A stretch of DNA of 64,000 nt from JAVBTT01 sp031556035. GTDB lineage: Bacteria > Bacillota > Clostridia > Oscillospirales > UBA929. Below are positions 44,916 to 53,272 of the stretch, piece by piece. The translations under genes were made by a program, and so were the position numbers. The notes below the pieces were generated by a model. It was not told the origin of the DNA, ran no database searches, and worked only from the letters and a program-made list of their open reading frames with translations. The stretch covers positions 45,655 through 109,654 of the forward strand of contig JAVBTT010000006.1 in assembly GCA_031556035.1 (NCBI GenBank). The letters run 5' to 3'. Numbering within the stretch: position 1 is the first letter of the stretch; each line of letters begins with the position of its first letter.

Positions 44916-45545
44916 TCACACGAGCGGCTTCCTTTTTATCTGGGCCCAGGGGCGGGGATAAATTTTATTAGTAAAAGTAATTTTTAACACTGTTATTACA
45001 TTGTGTAAAGTGCCGTCCGACAGCTCGTAGATATAGTCTTCGCCGCGCTCCCCGCCTAAAAGCCGGTACGGGGCGCTCTCAAACGCGGTGGATTTCATCG
45101 CGAGCAGAACCCCGCCAGGCTTCAGCAGCGGAAGGGCCAGCTCGCACAGCAGCGGCAGGGAGGCGACCCCGCGCGCCGTTACGATGTCAAAGCTCTCGCG
45201 GGCCGGGCCGTGGGCGTACTCCTCGGCGCGCCCGTGGACGCAGGCGACATCCCGGAGGCCGAGCGCGTCCGCGACGCGGCGCAGGAACTCCACCTTCTTG
45301 CCTGTGCCGTCCAGCAGGGTCAGCGCAATCGACGGCTCGGCGATTTTCAGCGGAAGCCCGGGAAAGCCCGCTCCGGAGCCAAGGTCCAGCACGCGCCTGT
45401 TCCTGAAGTCCGCGCAGCCGAGGAGCTTGAGGCTGTCCTCAAAGTGGCGCACTCGGATTTCCTCCGGCTCGCGTATCGCGGTCAGGTTCATCACAGCGTT
45501 GGCCTCAAGCAGGAGGGACAGATAGAGATCGAATTGCTCGTCCAT
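44916..45545 (-). CDS. rsmG: 16S rRNA (guanine527-N7)-methyltransferase RsmG
   Basis: The 209-residue SAM-dependent enzyme methylates G527 of 16S rRNA. It shows NLTAIREPEEIRVRHFEDSL, the SAM motif VLDLGSGAGFPGLPLKI and the later ARGVASLPLL segment. It is about 20-30 residues shorter at the N-terminus than most RsmG proteins, beginning directly at the helix before NLTAI; the ATG has only AAGGCGG upstream. A family B repeat (45587-45757) separates it from mnmG, its usual operon partner, and may have removed the original upstream end. Confidence 0.9.
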   Translation of the reverse strand: MDEQFDLYLSLLLEANAVMNLTAIREPEEIRVRHFEDSLKLLGCADFRNRRVLDLGSGAGFPGLPLKIAEPSIALTLLDGTGKKVEFLRRVADALGLRDVACVHGRAEEYAHGPARESFDIVTARGVASLPLLCELALPLLKPGGVLLAMKSTAFESAPYRLLGGERGEDYIYELSDGTLHNVITVLKITFTNKIYPRPWAQIKRKPLV

Positions 45546-45586
45546 AGAGTACCGCCTTTGATGATGGTTGTGGTACGGCGGGCTTG

Positions 45587-45757
45587 GCTGCGCTCTTAGG
45601 TGATGTCAAGCTCCCGCCGGGCTGCCGCTCCGGCTTTGGCTGTGTCCGCTTTGCGGACTGCGCCAAACGCCTGCGCTTTGTCTGAAAAATATCCTGCGTC
45701 GTGCGCTGCGTTGCTCCTTGGATATTTTCAGACCCGCCCGGCTCCGCTCTTCTCTAA
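45587..45757 (-). repeat. Family B repeat B11 between mnmG and rsmG
   Basis: On the minus strand the copy starts AGAGAAGAGCGGAGCC inside mnmG, has the stem GGTCTGAAAATATCC / GGATATTTTTCAGAC (one extra T), ends GGGAGCTTGACATCACC, and is followed by a second core AAGAGCGCAGCC. It encodes the last residues of MnmG. Confidence 0.8.
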
Positions 45758-47614
45758 AAAAATCATCAGCGCTGTCAAGTCCGCGGGGTTTACACCCGGG
45801 ATGCGCCCGGCCTGGCCGAGATTCTCCGGGCGCACGCGCTGGAGCTTCTCACGCGCTTCAAGCCGCAGGCCCTGGATAGAAGAATAGTCGATGTCCCCCG
45901 GCAGGGCCCGGCGCTCCATCCGCGAAAACTCCTCCACCTGGGCCATTTGCCGCCGGATATAGCCCTCGTAGCGCAGCCGTATCTCAACCTGCTCTCGCAC
46001 CGGGCCGGGCAGGTCGGGCCGCTCCGGATCCACCGGCGCAAGCGCCTCATAGCTGAGCTCCGGGCGGCGCACAAGGTCAGCCAGCTTCACCCCGGTCGAG
46101 ACGGCCGACGTGCCGCAGCCCTCTAAAAGGGCGTTCAGCGCGTCCGACGGCGGTATAACCGTGCGCTCAAGGCGGCCGAGCTCCTGCTCGGTCAGGTGCC
46201 GCTTCTCAAGCATGTTGTCATATACAGAATGTAATATAAGTCCAATATTATAACCGATTGACATCAATCTCTCGTCCGCGTTGTCCTGCCGCAGCAGCAG
46301 CCTGTATTCGCTGCGCGAGGTCATCATGCGGTACGGCTCGCTCGTTCCGCGGGTCACAAGGTCGTCGATCATCGTGCCGATGTAGCTGGACGCGCGGCTG
46401 AGGGTGAACGGCTCCCGGCCCAACACCCTGTGGGCGGCGTTGATGCCCGCCACAAGCCCGAGCGCCGCCGCCTCTTCATAGCCGGACGTAGAGCAGAACT
46501 GCCCCGCGCCGAACAGCCCTTGCATATCTATGAGCTCCAGCGTCGGGCGCAGCGCCAGCGGATCCACGCAGTCGTACTCGATCGCGTAGGCGGGGCGGCA
46601 GACCTCGGCCCGCTCCAGCCCGGGTATGGTGCGCAGCGCCATGAGCTGCACCTCCTCCGGGAGGCTGGAGCTGAAGCCCTGGAGATAAAGCTCGTCCGTC
46701 TCCAGGCCGCACGGCTCCAGGAACAGGTGGTGCCGCTCCTTGTCCGCGAAGCGGACGATCTTGTCCTCAATCGAGGGGCAGTAGCGCGGCCCGGTGCCCT
46801 CAATCACCCCTCCGTAGAGCGGGGAGCGGTGCAGGTTCGCGCGGATCACCGCGTGCGTCTCGGGGGTGGTGGACGTGCGCCAGCACATCGCGCGGTTTCG
46901 GGGTCTGTCCGTTGTCGAGAATGAAAAAGGCGGGATGTCCTCGTCCCCGTGCTGGGGCTCCATCACCGAGAAGTCGACGCTTTTCGCCAGTATCCGGGGC
47001 GGGGTGCCGGTCTTGAAGCGCTGTAAAGGCAGTCCCATTGCCAGCAATGACTCGGTGAGCCCGGACGCGGGCTGGAGTCCGTCCGGCCCGGAATCCCTCA
47101 GATATTCGCCGACGATCACGCGCCCGCGCAAAAAGGTGCCGGTGGCGATTATCGCGCATTTGACAGGATGCGCGGCCCCCAGCGCGGTTGTAACGGAGCT
47201 CACGCTCCCGTCCTCCCCGCGCTCTATCGAGATTATCTCGGCCTGCTTCAGCGTCAAGCCTGGCTCACGCTCCAGCACCCGCTTCATGTGTATGTGGTAG
47301 CGCGCCCGGTCGGCCTGCGCGCGCAGCGAATGCACCGCCGGGCCCTTGCCTCGGTTGAGCATCCGGTACTGGATGCAGCAGGCGTCGGCGGCCTTTGCCA
47401 TTTCGCCGCCCAGCGCGTCTATCTCGCGCACAAGATGGCCCTTGGCGGTACCTCCTATGGCCGGGTTGCAGGGCAGGTTTGCCACCGCGTCCAGGTTCGT
47501 GCAAAAGCAGACCACCCGGCAGCCCAGCCGGGCGGCGGCGAGCGCGGCCTCTATCCCGGCGTGGCCCGCGCCAATCACGGCGATATCGTAGCTCTCGGCG
47601 GCGTAAACTGTCAT
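45728..47614 (-). CDS. mnmG: tRNA uridine 5-carboxymethylaminomethyl modification enzyme MnmG (GidA)
   Basis: The 628-residue FAD enzyme modifies U34 of certain tRNAs with MnmE. It has the FAD motif VIGAGHAGIEAALAAARLG, then NPAIGGTAKGHLVREIDALG, and the later SRSEYRLLLRQDNAD. The start at 47614 overlaps the stop of the upstream ECF gene as ATGA; the frame further upstream lies in that gene. The last residues EKSGAGRV come from the B11 repeat, the same tail as RNase HI. mnmE is not in the window. Confidence 0.95.
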   Translation of the reverse strand: MTVYAAESYDIAVIGAGHAGIEAALAAARLGCRVVCFCTNLDAVANLPCNPAIGGTAKGHLVREIDALGGEMAKAADACCIQYRMLNRGKGPAVHSLRAQADRARYHIHMKRVLEREPGLTLKQAEIISIERGEDGSVSSVTTALGAAHPVKCAIIATGTFLRGRVIVGEYLRDSGPDGLQPASGLTESLLAMGLPLQRFKTGTPPRILAKSVDFSVMEPQHGDEDIPPFSFSTTDRPRNRAMCWRTSTTPETHAVIRANLHRSPLYGGVIEGTGPRYCPSIEDKIVRFADKERHHLFLEPCGLETDELYLQGFSSSLPEEVQLMALRTIPGLERAEVCRPAYAIEYDCVDPLALRPTLELIDMQGLFGAGQFCSTSGYEEAAALGLVAGINAAHRVLGREPFTLSRASSYIGTMIDDLVTRGTSEPYRMMTSRSEYRLLLRQDNADERLMSIGYNIGLILHSVYDNMLEKRHLTEQELGRLERTVIPPSDALNALLEGCGTSAVSTGVKLADLVRRPELSYEALAPVDPERPDLPGPVREQVEIRLRYEGYIRRQMAQVEEFSRMERRALPGDIDYSSIQGLRLEAREKLQRVRPENLGQAGRIPGVNPADLTALMIFLEKSGAGRV

Positions 47615-48126
47615 CGCTGCGGAATATGGGCGCGGTAAAGGCCCTTTTGAACCAAAAACAGCAGCGCCGAGTATATCGGTATGGTCAGCAGCCGCCACGG
47701 TAGCGCCTCAATTATGAGCACATGCGCCGGGAGGTTCCTGATCTGCGACATCCAGAGCGAGCCCAGCAGCAGCGACACCGGCAGCACGACAGCGGAGACC
47801 GCCAGCAGTGCCCGCCACCATTTGACGGGACGGCGGTAGAGGGTAAAACCGTAGATCAATCCTGTCAGCACGGCGGACAGGGTGTAGCCGAGGTGTATGG
47901 ACAGGCCTCCGGAGTTTATCAGCATTCCAAGCAGATCCCCCGCCACAGCTGAGCCGGCCGCCCACAAAGGGCCGAGCAGCCAGCCGACCAGCGCGTGCGC
48001 CAGAAACTGAGGGCTGATGCGCACGGTGTTGAGTCCGGGCGGCATGTAAAAATACAAAAACCTCGCGAACACAATATCCATCGCGACAAACAGCCCCGCG
48101 AGGGCCAGTTTTTTTACCCTGCTCAT
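47611..48126 (-). CDS. ECF transporter S component, FolT-like
   Basis: The 171-residue protein has about six hydrophobic helices with the pattern of folate-type ECF substrate-binding subunits: KKLALAGLFVAMDIVFARFL at the start, VRISPQFLAHALVGWLLGP, and a long middle helix after GDLLGMLINSGG. Such S components work with a shared EcfA/A'/T module encoded elsewhere. Folate specificity is inferred from family resemblance. The start overlaps the stop of the upstream 50-residue gene (ATGA) and the stop overlaps the mnmG start. Confidence 0.78.
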   Translation of the reverse strand: MSRVKKLALAGLFVAMDIVFARFLYFYMPPGLNTVRISPQFLAHALVGWLLGPLWAAGSAVAGDLLGMLINSGGLSIHLGYTLSAVLTGLIYGFTLYRRPVKWWRALLAVSAVVLPVSLLLGSLWMSQIRNLPAHVLIIEALPWRLLTIPIYSALLFLVQKGLYRAHIPQR

Positions 48127-48275
48127 TTTTTATACTCTTCCTTCAGCATGGAATAACAGGCGGTGTCCAGCACGGCGCCGTCGCAAATCGCGCTGGCGCG
48201 GCGCAGGGTGCCAATTGAGTCTGTGAGCTTGCCGTTTTCCTTCAGCTCAAGCGCCCAATACTCATCCTTGGCAAT
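48123..48275 (-). CDS. Small 50-residue protein, apparent ATT start
   Basis: A well-formed short frame reads IAKDEYWALELKENGKLTDS and continues to ACYSMLKEEYKK, ending in a TGA that overlaps the ECF gene start (ATGA). No ATG, GTG or TTG fits in frame at its 5' end. Instead an ATT lies seven bases after AAAGAGG, and a strong promoter (48300-48328) puts the transcript start only a few bases upstream, with an in-frame TAA in between. So either ATT is the true start, or a mutation or sequencing error changed ATG. Codon use looks real. I do not recognise a family. It would be the first gene of the ECF-mnmG-rsmG operon. Confidence 0.6.
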   Translation of the reverse strand: MAKDEYWALELKENGKLTDSIGTLRRASAICDGAVLDTACYSMLKEEYKK

Positions 48276-48299
48276 CTGATCGCCTCTTTACAAAACATA

Positions 48300-48328
48300 A
48301 TTGTACCACAGGCGGCGATGTGGGACAA
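48300..48328 (-). promoter_or_regulatory. Promoter of the small gene-ECF-mnmG-rsmG operon
   Basis: On the minus strand TTGTCC (48328-48323) and TACAAT (48305-48300) are separated by exactly 17 bases. The leader to the ATT codon is only about 20 bases, so no riboswitch is present. Confidence 0.72.
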
Positions 48329-48403
48329 GTGCGAGTTCCCGCCCCTGCGCGGCAAATCATTCTTTTGCCGCACAGCTCGTCGTGGCCGCCCCGCATTTTT
48401 CCC

Positions 48404-48432
48404 TTTACATTTGCGGCGGCCTATGTTAAAAT
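48404..48432 (+). promoter_or_regulatory. Promoter of rpsO
   Basis: TTTACA (48404-48409) and TAAAAT (48427-48432) lie 17 bases apart. The roughly 130-base leader holds hairpins (GCTCCG TTTGCG CGGAGC at about 48446-48463, and a CCGG-rich pair near 48509-48523). Many rpsO leaders bind S15 for autoregulation; that is possible here but not shown. Confidence 0.72.
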
Positions 48433-48571
48433 GACTGCGTTTATAGCTCCGTTTGCGCGGAGCCGCCGCTCCCCAAAGCTAAGTCCGGGGGAAAACGGGC
48501 CGTATCACCGGCCGGTTCACCCGCCCCGAACATGGCTCTGCGGGAAATTAAGGCAGGAAAGGTGAAAAAAC

Positions 48572-48838
48572 ATGCTTCTCAAAGAGAAAAAGACCGACAT
48601 TATTGTGGATAACCGCATCCACGAGACCGACACGGGTTCCCCCGAGGTTCAGGTCGCGATCCTGACCGAGCGCATCAACCAGCTCACCGGGCACCTCAAG
48701 GAACACAAAAAGGACAACCACTCGCGCCGCGGCCTTCTGAAAATGGTAGGCCAGCGCCGCAGCCTGCTGGATTACCTTGCCAAGAAGGACATTGAGCGCT
48801 ACAGGGCGCTTATCGCCAAGCTTGGCATCCGCAAATAA
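48572..48838 (+). CDS. rpsO: 30S ribosomal protein S15
   Basis: The 88-residue protein matches S15 throughout: start LLKEKKTDIIVDNRIHETDTG, then SPEVQVAILTERINQLTGHL and HSRRGLLKMVGQRRSLLDYL. It binds 16S rRNA in the platform of the small subunit. AGGAAAGGTG precedes the ATG. It is followed by pnp, the common rpsO-pnp order, with an intervening hairpin terminator and repeats. Confidence 0.97.
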   Translation: MLLKEKKTDIIVDNRIHETDTGSPEVQVAILTERINQLTGHLKEHKKDNHSRRGLLKMVGQRRSLLDYLAKKDIERYRALIAKLGIRK

Positions 48839-49174
48839 GTGTTGAGGCTTTGACGAGTTGAACGGGACGCCCTGAGGCTGTCCCCTCCGCGAGCGATTTT
48901 GCGGGGGCGGACTCACTGGCGTCCCGTTTGAAGCGTTTTTTAGCAAACAGACACCGTCATCCTGAGTGCAGCGAAGCCGTCTATCTCCTGGTAAGCGCCG
49001 TGTAAATGTCTGTTTACGCGTAGGGGCGCGCAGCGCGCGTCCGATATTTATTGCGGCGCAATAGCGGACGGCCAGTGGCCGCCCCTACAGAGACGCTGAC
49101 GAATCAGCGGTTACTCTGACGTCTTCGCTTTGCTCAGAATGACGGAATCTCGTACAATTGAAAGGATGTAACAA
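48839..49174. repeat. rpsO-pnp spacer: terminator and family E repeats
   Basis: AACGGGACGCC (48861-48871) pairs with GGCGTCCCGTT (48918-48928), with TTTGAAGCGTTTTTTAGC after it; this is a likely terminator or attenuator. About 49019-49087 is a family E element (GTAGGGGCGCGCAGCG ... GGCCGCCCCTAC). About 48957-48985 and 49113-49144 hold GTCATCCTGAG-type and CTCAGAATGACGG-type short repeats in inverse orientation. A pnp SD (GAAAGGATG) lies near 49160. Confidence 0.65.
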
Positions 49175-51280
49175 ATGACAAAGCGAGAATTCCCGAACGC
49201 GCGTATTTATCAAACAACCCTGGGCGGACGCCCCCTGAGCTTTGAGACCGGCAAGCTGGCCGAGCTGGCCGGGGGCGCCGTTATGGTGCGCTACGGCGAG
49301 ACCGCCGTGCTCGTCACCGCGACCGCCGCCGCCAAGCCCCGCGAGGGCATCGACTATTTCCCGCTCTCGGTGGACTTTGAGGAGCGCCTCTACTCCGTTG
49401 GCCGCATCCCCGGAAGCTTCCTGCGCCGCGAGGGCCGCCCGAGCGAGAGAGCCGTGCTGGCCTCCCGCCTGATCGACCGCCCGATGCGCCCGCTTTTTCC
49501 GGACGACCTGCGCAACGACGTGGCGATAGCCGCCACCGTAATGAGCCTTGATCCCGACTGTGCGCCCGAGATACCCGCCATGCTCGGCGCGTCGCTCGCG
49601 GTTTCGATCTCCGACATCCCGTGGAGGGGCCCGATAGCGGGCGTAGCCGTCGGCCTTGTGGATGGTCAGCTCGTCATCAATCCTGACACGGCCCAGCGCG
49701 AGGCGTCCACCCTCCAGCTCACCGTCGCCGGCACAGCGGACAAGGTCGCGATGATTGAGGCCGGGGCCAGCCAGGTGCCCGAGGACATCATGTACGACGC
49801 GATAATGTTCGCGCACGGGGAGATCAAAAAGCTCTGCGCGTTTTTTGACGGAATTATAGCCGAAATCGGCAGGCCCAAGTTCAGCTACAACCCCGTATAC
49901 TTCAATCAGGAGCTCTACGACGCCATTAAGGCCGCGGGGCTCGGCTCCCTTGAGCGCTGCCTGGACACCGACGACAAGAACATCCGCGAGGAGCGCCTGA
50001 AGTCCTGGAAGGACGAGATCGTCGAAAAGTATAAGGAGCGGTTCCCCACGGTCGAGGCCGACCTGGGCGATGTGGCCTACAAGCTCCAGAAGTCGGTGGT
50101 GCGCCGCTGGCTGCTGGAGGAGAAGCGCGTTGACGGACGCGGGATGCTGGATGTGCGCCCGCTGTCCTCCGAGGTGGGCATTCTGCCCCGCGCGCACGGC
50201 TCGGGCCTCTTCTCGCGCGGGCAGACGCAGGTACTGACCATCGCCACCCTGGGCACGATATCCGACCAGCAGAAGCTGGACAATATCTTCGATGAAGAGA
50301 CAAAGCGCTATATGCACCACTACAATTTCCCGTCCTATTCGGTGGGCGAGGCGCGACCGTCCAGGAGCCCGGGCCGCCGCGAAATCGGCCACGGAGCGCT
50401 CGCCGAGCGCGCGCTTGAGCCGGTCATTCCCGCCGAGACGGACTTCCCCTACTGCATCCGGCTTGTGTCCGAGGTGCTGTCCTCCAACGGCTCCACATCG
50501 CAGGGGAGCGTCTGCGGCTCAACTCTGGCGCTGATGGACGCCGGTGTGCCGATCAAGGCCCCGGTAGCGGGAATCTCGTCCGGCCTGATCACCGAGGGCG
50601 ACCGCTGGATGACGTTCGTGGACATCCAGGGCCTGGAGGACTTTTACGGCGACATGGACTTCAAGGTTGCCGGAACCAAGGCGGGCATCACTGCGATTCA
50701 GATGGACCTCAAGATAGACGGCCTCACCCCCGAGATCATCAGGAGCGCGCTGGACATCACCCGCGACGCGCGCTATAAGATTCTGGACGAGATCATGCTG
50801 CCCTGCATCCCGGCCCCGCGCGAGGAGCTGTCCAAGTACGCGCCCAAGATGATCCAGATGCAGATCGACCCGGAGAAGATCCGCGAGGTCATCGGCAAGG
50901 GCGGCAGCGTGATACAGAAGATCGTGGCGGACACCGGCTGCAAGATCGACATTGAGGACGACGGCAGGATATTCATCGCGGCCATCAACAAGGAGGACTG
51001 CGACAAGGCCCAGAAGATCATAAAGGCGATCGTCTTTGAGGCCAAGGTGGGCGACATGTTCTACGGCAAGGTCACCCGCGTTCTCCCGATAGGCGCGTTC
51101 GTCGAATACGCCCCGGGCAAGGAGGGCATGGTGCACATCTCCAAGCTGGAGAACCACCGGGTTGCCAAGGTCGAGGACGTGCTCAACCTGGGGGATATGA
51201 CCTGGGTCAAGTACCTTGGCGCGGACGAGAAGGGCCGCATCAACCTCAGCAGGAAGGACGCCGTTCCGCAGGACATGTAG
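49175..51280 (+). CDS. pnp: Polyribonucleotide nucleotidyltransferase (PNPase)
   Basis: The 701-residue enzyme degrades RNA by phosphorolysis. It has two RNase PH domains (first: LPLSVDFEERLYSVGRIPGS; second: SDQQKLDNIFDEETKRYMHH and SSNGSTSQGSVCGSTLALMD), then a KH domain (IREVIGKGGSVIQKI) and an S1 domain (YGKVTRVLPIGAFVEYAPGK). Length is normal. The second RNase PH domain reads VGEARPSRSPGRREIGHGAL, as expected. It follows rpsO. Confidence 0.97.
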   Translation: MTKREFPNARIYQTTLGGRPLSFETGKLAELAGGAVMVRYGETAVLVTATAAAKPREGIDYFPLSVDFEERLYSVGRIPGSFLRREGRPSERAVLASRLIDRPMRPLFPDDLRNDVAIAATVMSLDPDCAPEIPAMLGASLAVSISDIPWRGPIAGVAVGLVDGQLVINPDTAQREASTLQLTVAGTADKVAMIEAGASQVPEDIMYDAIMFAHGEIKKLCAFFDGIIAEIGRPKFSYNPVYFNQELYDAIKAAGLGSLERCLDTDDKNIREERLKSWKDEIVEKYKERFPTVEADLGDVAYKLQKSVVRRWLLEEKRVDGRGMLDVRPLSSEVGILPRAHGSGLFSRGQTQVLTIATLGTISDQQKLDNIFDEETKRYMHHYNFPSYSVGEARPSRSPGRREIGHGALAERALEPVIPAETDFPYCIRLVSEVLSSNGSTSQGSVCGSTLALMDAGVPIKAPVAGISSGLITEGDRWMTFVDIQGLEDFYGDMDFKVAGTKAGITAIQMDLKIDGLTPEIIRSALDITRDARYKILDEIMLPCIPAPREELSKYAPKMIQMQIDPEKIREVIGKGGSVIQKIVADTGCKIDIEDDGRIFIAAINKEDCDKAQKIIKAIVFEAKVGDMFYGKVTRVLPIGAFVEYAPGKEGMVHISKLENHRVAKVEDVLNLGDMTWVKYLGADEKGRINLSRKDAVPQDM

Positions 51281-51337
51281 AGTTGCAGAGTAATTTTTAT
51301 CTTGAAATATGAGCATACTTTACCCATGCCGGAAAGA

Positions 51338-51370
51338 CAGCTATGCCCCGCCTTCGGCGGGGCATAGCTG
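51338..51370 (+). terminator. Hairpin between pnp and M16 peptidase
   Basis: CAGCTATGCCCCGCC (51338-51352) pairs with GGCGGGGCATAGCTG (51356-51370) around TTC. CCATTTAG follows. It may be a partial terminator, or a palindromic repeat. Confidence 0.55.
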
Positions 51371-51395
51371 CCATTTAGAATCAGGGGGCCAACCT

Positions 51396-52637
51396 ATGAC
51401 GGAAAAAATCACCCTGCCCAACGGGGCGAGGCTTGTCACGGAGTACATGGATCAGGTGCGCAGCGCCGCGGTGGGCTTCTGGATCGGAAGCGGTTCCCGC
51501 CACGAGCCGGAAAACCTGGGAGGCATCTCCCACGCGATTGAGCACATGGTGTTCAAGGGCACAAAGAGCCGCACCTCCGCGCAGATAGCGGAGGAGATGG
51601 ACGCGATAGGCGGCCAGATCAACGCCTTCACCACAAAGGAGTGCACCTGCTTTTACGGGCGCTCGCTCGACACCCACCTCGACACGGCGATAGACCTGCT
51701 GTCCGACATATTCTTCTCCCCCAAGCTGGCAGAGGAGGACTGGCAGCTTGAGCGCGGCGTGATCCTGGAGGAGATAGGCATGTATGAGGACAGCCCGGAG
51801 GATCTGGTGGGCGAGGAGCTGTTCGCAGCGGTTTTCAAGGGCTGCCCTCTCGGAAGGCCCATACTGGGCCGCCCGGACAGCCTGAACGCGATGAGCGCCG
51901 AAACAATTGCCGGCTACAAGGCCGCGAACTACACTGCGGACCGGCTGGTCGTCAGCCTCGCCGGGCACTACTCGGAGGAGGACAGGCGCCGGCTGGCCGA
52001 CATCATTTCCGGACTCGGGGGGCAGGCCCCTGAGGACAGGCGCGCGGGAACCTATACCCCGGCCTTCACCGCAAAGCACAAGCCGATCGAGCAAAACCAC
52101 ATCTGCCTCGCCTTTCCGTCCCTCCCGCTCGGGCACGAGAAGCGCTACGCCCTCCAGGTGCTCAACGGCATACTGGGAGCGGGCATGAGCTCAAGGCTGT
52201 TCCAGACTGTGCGCGAGCAAAACGGGCTGTGCTACTCCGTCTACAGCTACACGGCCGGGCACGCGGACGCCGGTCTGTTCGGCATATATACGGCGCTGAA
52301 CAAGGAGACGGAGAGCCAGGCGATAAGGCTGATATGCGACGTGGTGCGGCGCTTTGCCGAGGAGGGCCCGACCGACAAGGAGCTGTTCCGGGTGCGGGAG
52401 CAGATCAAGGCCAACGTGCTGATGAGCCTGGAGTCGACCTCGTCGCGGATGCACCACCTCGGGCAGAACGAGCTGCTTATGAACCACGTCCCCACTCCGG
52501 ACGAGATCACCGAGCGCTACGACGCCGTGACCTGCGAGGGCGTGCGCGAGCTCGCCGGGGATATCTTCGACTTTGAGAGTCTGAGTTTTTCCGCGGTAGG
52601 CAATGTCGAAGGAACCGACTACCACGCGCTGGTGTAA
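51396..52637 (+). CDS. M16-family metallopeptidase (processing-peptidase-like)
   Basis: The 413-residue protein has the inverted zinc motif HAIEH (in GGISHAIEHMVFKGT) with the downstream Glu ligand around LERGVILEEIGMYED, and the C-terminal R/Y-containing segment (LFQTVREQNGLCYSVYSYT). It resembles YmxG/PqqL-like peptidases often encoded after pnp in Firmicutes. The start at 51396 (MTEKITLPNGAR) has GGGGG about seven bases upstream. Natural substrates are not known. Confidence 0.92.
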   Translation: MTEKITLPNGARLVTEYMDQVRSAAVGFWIGSGSRHEPENLGGISHAIEHMVFKGTKSRTSAQIAEEMDAIGGQINAFTTKECTCFYGRSLDTHLDTAIDLLSDIFFSPKLAEEDWQLERGVILEEIGMYEDSPEDLVGEELFAAVFKGCPLGRPILGRPDSLNAMSAETIAGYKAANYTADRLVVSLAGHYSEEDRRRLADIISGLGGQAPEDRRAGTYTPAFTAKHKPIEQNHICLAFPSLPLGHEKRYALQVLNGILGAGMSSRLFQTVREQNGLCYSVYSYTAGHADAGLFGIYTALNKETESQAIRLICDVVRRFAEEGPTDKELFRVREQIKANVLMSLESTSSRMHHLGQNELLMNHVPTPDEITERYDAVTCEGVRELAGDIFDFESLSFSAVGNVEGTDYHALV

Positions 52638-52639
52638 AA

Positions 52640-52686
52640 CGTATAAAGCGTCAGGGCCGCCGGAGGCGGCCCTGATGCTTTATACG
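52640..52686. terminator. Bidirectional terminator hairpin
   Basis: A 22-bp perfect stem starting CGTATAAAGC GTCAGGGC (52640) pairs with its complement ending GCTTTATACG (52686) around GGA. It lies between the convergent M16 peptidase and the hypothetical protein at 52697. Confidence 0.75.
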
Positions 52687-52696
52687 GCGACGTCTC

Positions 52697-53248
52697 CTAC
52701 GCGTCCACCGTAAGCCAGAACCTCACGGTGCCGCCCACTGTGTCCCCCCGCGCCGTTATGGTATAGTCGCCCATAGAGGTTGAGAAATCGATGTACGGCG
52801 ACATGGCGTTCTGCATGATCGTGTTCACCATGCCCAGCTCAAGCGCCTCGATTTCAGGCTTTGAGAAATACGGAAGCAGGAGACTGTCCGCCAGCTCGAG
52901 CGCCTGGCTGACCGTGTTGATAGTCAAAAGAGACGGGTACACCTCGCCGGACAGCTCCTCCGCCCTGCCGCCCTCAAACCTCGCGCTGAGCCGCACGCTC
53001 CTGTCCGGGATGTAATAGTCGAGCGTCATGAGGTCTTCCGGGTCGCCGTTGATATAGAGGTCCACATAGCCCCCCCTGCTCACAGCGTCCGCCACATAGG
53101 CCGGATCGTTCACCGTTATCAGGCCGGGCTTGAGCGCCATGCGCAGTGTGTCGCGCTTGAGCGCGGCGAAAACGCCGACAGCGACAAAAAGCAGCAAAAG
53201 CGCGACAAGCAGTATCTTTCGGCCAATATGCCTTTTCCTGGGAATCAT
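52697..53248 (-). CDS. Hypothetical membrane-anchored protein
   Basis: The 183-residue protein has a basic N-terminus, one membrane helix (about 12-29, LLVALLLLFVAVGVFAAL) and a mostly beta-rich outer region (GGYVDLYINGDPEDLMTL; SMGDYTITARGDTVGGTVRFWL). No cysteines or known motif are seen. It lies 24 bases downstream of the M19 dipeptidase gene on the same strand, so they may be co-transcribed. I do not recognise the family. Confidence 0.75.
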   Translation of the reverse strand: MIPRKRHIGRKILLVALLLLFVAVGVFAALKRDTLRMALKPGLITVNDPAYVADAVSRGGYVDLYINGDPEDLMTLDYYIPDRSVRLSARFEGGRAEELSGEVYPSLLTINTVSQALELADSLLLPYFSKPEIEALELGMVNTIMQNAMSPYIDFSTSMGDYTITARGDTVGGTVRFWLTVDA

Positions 53249-53272
53249 TTGTGTACCTCCGGGATCGATAAT

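Noticed and set aside
44744..44971. 75-codon plus-strand frame after the nifU-like gene
   Set aside because: It begins inside a terminator hairpin, has no SD, and overlaps the 3' end of rsmG.
48276..48330. THF riboswitch before the FolT-like operon
   Set aside because: The promoter leaves only about 20 bases of leader, too short for any riboswitch.
49085..50392. 435-codon minus-strand open frame opposite pnp
   Set aside because: Shadow of pnp; no supporting motif.
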